Source of the DNA: Tsukamurella sp040611135
Lineage (GTDB): Bacteria > Actinomycetota > Actinomycetes > Mycobacteriales > Mycobacteriaceae
NCBI RefSeq assembly: GCF_040611135.1
Contig: NZ_JBEXNL010000020.1
Span: 1 to 64,000, forward strand
Length of the DNA stretch: 64,000 bases
Direction: 5' to 3'
Part shown: one piece after another, positions 61,427 to 64,000 of the stretch
Numbering within the stretch: position 1 is the first letter of the stretch
How the letters are laid out: each line of letters starts with the position of its first letter
Position numbers and translations under genes: made by a program
Notes under the pieces: generated by a model
What the model saw: the letters and a program-made list of their open reading frames with translations, nothing else
What the model was told of the DNA's origin: nothing
Databases searched by the model: none

Positions 61427-61630
61427 ATGACCAAGACTTTCGCGCACACCACGGACCAGACCGTCGCTCAGCTCCTCAGCATCGTCGAGGGTGGAGACGA
61501 TGTGCTGCTCACGCGCGACGGCAAGCCGCTCGCCGTGCTCAGCAAGGCCCAGCCGGAGGCCGTCGCGGTGTCGAACATGCAGACCTTCGACATCCCCGAG
61601 ACCTTCTACGAGAACCTCGGCGGCGTCTAG
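61427..61630 (+). CDS. Phd/YefM-like antitoxin without adjacent toxin
   Basis: A 67-residue protein. TDQTVAQLLSIVEGGDDVLLTRDGKPLAVLSKAQPEAV has the Phd/YefM DNA-binding fold signature (repeat-to-TRDGKPLAVL), followed by a short tail (SNMQTFDIPETFYENLGGV) that in relatives wraps the toxin. No RelE, Doc or other toxin gene follows: the next gene is manA on the other strand. It is divergent from the Arg/Trp-rich peptide-ABC operon, so it may have become its regulator or antitoxin, or be an orphan remnant. ATG at 61427 is leaderless by promoter position. Confidence 0.8.
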   Translation: MTKTFAHTTDQTVAQLLSIVEGGDDVLLTRDGKPLAVLSKAQPEAVAVSNMQTFDIPETFYENLGGV

Positions 61631-61657
61631 CTCCTCCCCGCCTCGGGGCGGGAACGC

Positions 61658-62899
61658 TCAGTGTCCGCCCACCAGCGTCCGGAAGAACTCCGCCGCCGGT
61701 GAGTGCGCGCTGACCACCACGCCCGGATCGGACGCGGCCATCCAGAGGCCGCTGCCCGCCGGAACATCGATCGCCCGGCCCGCACTGCGTACCGTCACCG
61801 TTCCCTCGGTCACGACCAGCAGTTGCGGGCCGCGGGCGTCCAGCTCCACCGACGCGGCGCGCTTGAGCGCCGTCCCGTCGAGCCGCACCCGCGAGACCCG
61901 GAACTCGGGTGCGGGTGTGGAGAAGATCACCTCGGGCCCCACGGTCGACGTGCGGGGCGCCAGGTCCGACGGTGCGCGGGGCGTGAAGTCCAGCACGCGC
62001 AGCAGTTCCGGCACGTCGACGTGCTTGGGCGTGAGTCCGCCGCGCAGCACGTTGTCCGAGTTCGCCATCACCTCGACGGCGGCGCCGCTGATGTACGCGT
62101 GCAGGTTGCCGGCCGCGAGGTACAGCGCCTGCCCCGGCTCCAGCACGATGCGGTTGAGCAGCAGCGCGGCCAGGACGCCGGCGTCGTCGGGGTACCGCTC
62201 ACCCAGCGTCAGTGCGAGTTTCGCCTCACCCTTGAACGCCGTCGCGCCGCTCTCCAGGTAGCGCACGCAGCCGGCGAGCACCGCGGGCACGAGCACCGCG
62301 AGCGCGGGCTGCGGCAGCGTGATCCAGGTGGTCACCAGGGCGCGCAGGCCCATCGAATCCGGCTGCCCGACGAGCAGGCCCAGGTAGCTGTCCAGCTCCG
62401 GGACGGCCAGCACACGCAGCAGTTCGACGGTGACCGCCGGGTCCCGGAAGCCGGCGAGCGCCTCGAACCGGCTGAGCGCGATGACGACCTCGGGCTTGTG
62501 CGCGGCGTCGCGGTAGTTGCGCTCGGGTGCGTCCAGCGGAATGCCCGCGGCGTTCTCCCGGGCGAAGCCCTCCTCGGCCTGCTCCCGCGAGGGGTGCGCC
62601 TGCAGCGAGAGCGGCTCGTCGGCGGCGAGGACCTTGACCAGGTAGGGCAGCCGGTCGCCGAACTCGCCACGACACACGGACCCGAGCTGTCCGGTCAGGT
62701 CGGCGCCGATCGCGGACAGCAGATCGCCGTCGGGCGCGTCGTCGGCACCGTCGTACAGCTTGGCCGGGTCCGCGGGGTGCGCCCCGAACCACAGCTCCGC
62801 CTCGGGGTGGTTCGACGGTACGGACCGGCCCTGCATCGTCGCCAGGACGGTGCGTGAGCCCCATGCGTACGGGCGGATGACGCCCTCGATCCGCTCCAT
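61658..62899 (-). CDS. manA: Mannose-6-phosphate isomerase, class I
   Basis: Interconverts fructose-6-phosphate and mannose-6-phosphate, feeding GDP-mannose for lipomannan and glycolipids. The 413-residue cupin enzyme has the zinc ligands in LSLQAHPSREQAEEGF (Gln, His), AAHKPEVVIAL (HKPE, Glu) and AAGNLHAYISG (His), plus the active-site GGLTPKHVDV. ATG at 62899 shares one base with the stop of the upstream gene (TGATG); GTG 62902 is an alternative. Order manA after a TobH-like gene matches Rv3256c-Rv3255c as I recall. Confidence 0.95.
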   Translation of the reverse strand: MERIEGVIRPYAWGSRTVLATMQGRSVPSNHPEAELWFGAHPADPAKLYDGADDAPDGDLLSAIGADLTGQLGSVCRGEFGDRLPYLVKVLAADEPLSLQAHPSREQAEEGFARENAAGIPLDAPERNYRDAAHKPEVVIALSRFEALAGFRDPAVTVELLRVLAVPELDSYLGLLVGQPDSMGLRALVTTWITLPQPALAVLVPAVLAGCVRYLESGATAFKGEAKLALTLGERYPDDAGVLAALLLNRIVLEPGQALYLAAGNLHAYISGAAVEVMANSDNVLRGGLTPKHVDVPELLRVLDFTPRAPSDLAPRTSTVGPEVIFSTPAPEFRVSRVRLDGTALKRAASVELDARGPQLLVVTEGTVTVRSAGRAIDVPAGSGLWMAASDPGVVVSAHSPAAEFFRTLVGGH

Positions 62900-64000
62900 C
62901 ACGCCTCCCCGGTCAGGCGCCGGTAGACCGACGCGAGATCGAACCGTACCGCGAGCGCGAGCAGCTCCTGCGCATCGGCGCGCGGACCCGCCGCGTCGGG
63001 CGCGCGTCGTGCCCCCTCGTCGACGGGCAGCGGCTCCACGTCGGGCAGGGCGCGCAGCCGGGCCTGCACCAGGGGCGCACGCTCCTCGGTGGTGAGCACC
63101 AGGACCCGCAGCGGCGTCTGCGCGGCCGGACCGTCCAGGAACGGGTCGTGGAACAGTGCGTCCGACCCGCTCAGCGCGCCGCCGGACGGTGCCGCGGCCA
63201 GCTCCGGCACGGCCAGCTCGACATCGGCGAGGCCGACGGCGGCGACCACCTGACCGCCCAGCGTCAACGCCTGGGAGGCCGCGTGTTCGGCCACCGCGAG
63301 CCCCGCGGCCGTGTCGGCCGTCAGTGCGATCCGACGGCCCGCCATCCGGGCCGCGAGCCGCTTCGCCGGGTTGGACTCGACATCCCGGTCGGGAGCGCCG
63401 CGCAGCGCCTCGTCGTCGAGCGCCTCGGCGAGTGCGAACAGGAAGCCCTCGCCGGGCGCGGCCGGCCGGTCGGTACCGGCGATCCGGCCGAGCACCGCGA
63501 GCAGGGCCGCGGCGACGCCGATGAAGCCGAAACGCTCCGGCACGCGCAGGCGGGGCGAGAGGTCGACGGTGCGGCCCGCCGCGGCCTCGGCGACCGGCCC
63601 CTCGAGCGGAACGGCGACGACGACGGTCGCGCCGCGGCGTGCGGCCACGGCGATCGCCCGCGCCAGCACCAGATCGCCCGCGTCGAAGCCGCAGACGACG
63701 ACCACGTCGAGTGCGCCCACCCAGGGCGGCAGCTCCGTCGAGCGCACGAGCGGCACGTCGAACCGGCCCGCGGTCAGGGCCTCGACGAAGCCGGCCGCGG
63801 CGGCGGCCGGCCCGGCCCCGCAGACCACGACGACGGCACGCGGAACGATGCCGTCGAGTTGCTCCAGGGCACCCTCCTCGACGGCGGCGGCCACGGCGCG
63901 CGCCTGGGCGCCCGCCAGGGCCGCGGCCCGCAGATGGCCGCCCACGTCGGCCGCGATCAGACCCGCCGGATCATCGAGGTCGGTGACCTGCGGCCCGCTC
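62899..64000 (-). CDS. TobH/SIS-like phosphosugar protein, truncated at window end
   Basis: The open frame continues past the window edge: codons upstream of GTG 63945 read ..SGPQVTDLDDPAGLIAADVGGHLRAAALAGAQARAV without a stop, and the usual start of the family would lie just beyond 64000. The visible 366 residues show SIS-like blocks (GIVPRAVVVVCGAGPAAAA, LPPWVGALDVVVVCGFDAGDLVLARAIAVAARRGATVVVAVP) and a second alpha/beta half. It is the TobH/Rv3256c group, always next to manA or manB, of unproven role in mannose metabolism. Coupled to manA by a TGATG overlap. Confidence 0.82.
   Translation of the reverse strand, partial: SGPQVTDLDDPAGLIAADVGGHLRAAALAGAQARAVAAAVEEGALEQLDGIVPRAVVVVCGAGPAAAAAGFVEALTAGRFDVPLVRSTELPPWVGALDVVVVCGFDAGDLVLARAIAVAARRGATVVVAVPLEGPVAEAAAGRTVDLSPRLRVPERFGFIGVAAALLAVLGRIAGTDRPAAPGEGFLFALAEALDDEALRGAPDRDVESNPAKRLAARMAGRRIALTADTAAGLAVAEHAASQALTLGGQVVAAVGLADVELAVPELAAAPSGGALSGSDALFHDPFLDGPAAQTPLRVLVLTTEERAPLVQARLRALPDVEPLPVDEGARRAPDAAGPRADAQELLALAVRFDLASVYRRLTGEA

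Noticed and set aside
58919..61630. A 903-codon plus-strand frame ending at the antitoxin
   Set aside because: It is a shadow of the permease and ABC exporter genes on the other strand; only the last 67 codons are a real gene.

Overview
The window is chromosomal DNA from a very G+C-rich (about 70%) actinobacterium. The fused 2-oxoglutarate decarboxylase/dehydrogenase Kgd, the trehalose importer LpqY-SugABC, many GTG starts and SD-less starts placed just after TANNNT boxes, and gene orders I recall from Mycobacterium tuberculosis point to the mycolic-acid order Mycobacteriales. A Tsukamurella-like genus is my best guess, from memory only. Blocks that match M. tuberculosis order (as I recall it) are argS-lysA-hom-thrC-thrB-rho-rpmE-prfA-prmC-tsaC (Rv1292-Rv1301), helZ-SWIM-vapBC (Rv2101-2104), Rv1249c-kgd, Rv1245c-lpqZ, corA-sugCBA-lpqY (Rv1239-1235), Rv1234-1231, and ahcY-permease-manA-TobH (Rv3248-3256). 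Layout, left to right. 1-14.5 kb: a minus-strand housekeeping superoperon for arginyl-tRNA, lysine, homoserine and threonine synthesis, then Rho, ribosomal protein L31, release factor 1 and its methylase, and the t6A enzyme TsaC. A plus-strand Ser/Thr kinase sits between rpmE and rho. 14.5-22.4 kb: tRNA-Arg(CCG), a FUSC-type membrane protein, an O-methyltransferase, a CtpE-like P-type ATPase, an SRPBCC protein and an acyl-CoA ligase. 22.5-31.9 kb: an SbcC/SbcD-like pair without a zinc hook, a VapBC toxin-antitoxin pair, a SWIM protein with the HelZ helicase, an acetyltransferase and a thioesterase. 32-40.6 kb: kgd, a TetR repressor divergent from a short-chain dehydrogenase, LpqZ and CorA. 40.6-42 kb: a probably acquired AAA ATPase (DUF4143 type) behind four 22-bp direct repeats. 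42-51.5 kb: a SUFU-domain protein, a ParB-like protein, a phosphoesterase, the trehalose ABC importer, a TetR regulator, an AurF-type diiron oxygenase and a two-gene HTH/membrane operon with paired operators. 51.9-57.7 kb: stress and Mg-related membrane proteins, S-adenosylhomocysteinase and a double SMI1/KNR4 protein. 57.8-64 kb: an amino acid permease, an ABC exporter preceded by an unannotated 42-residue Arg/Trp-rich peptide gene, a divergent orphan Phd/YefM-like antitoxin, manA and a truncated TobH/SIS-like gene running off the end. Two observations stand out. (1) The non-palindromic decamer GCACCGTCGG occurs at least 25 times, in both orientations. Inside genes it always lies in the same reading frame, and it is often paired as inverted repeats, including in a terminator. 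This is the pattern of DNA uptake sequences. (2) The Arg/Trp-rich peptide gene has a perfect ribosome binding site and sits 13 bp upstream of an ABC exporter, divergent from an antitoxin-like regulator with its own operator array. It could be a small secreted-peptide or toxin system. All family assignments are by eye from the translated sequences; no search was run.
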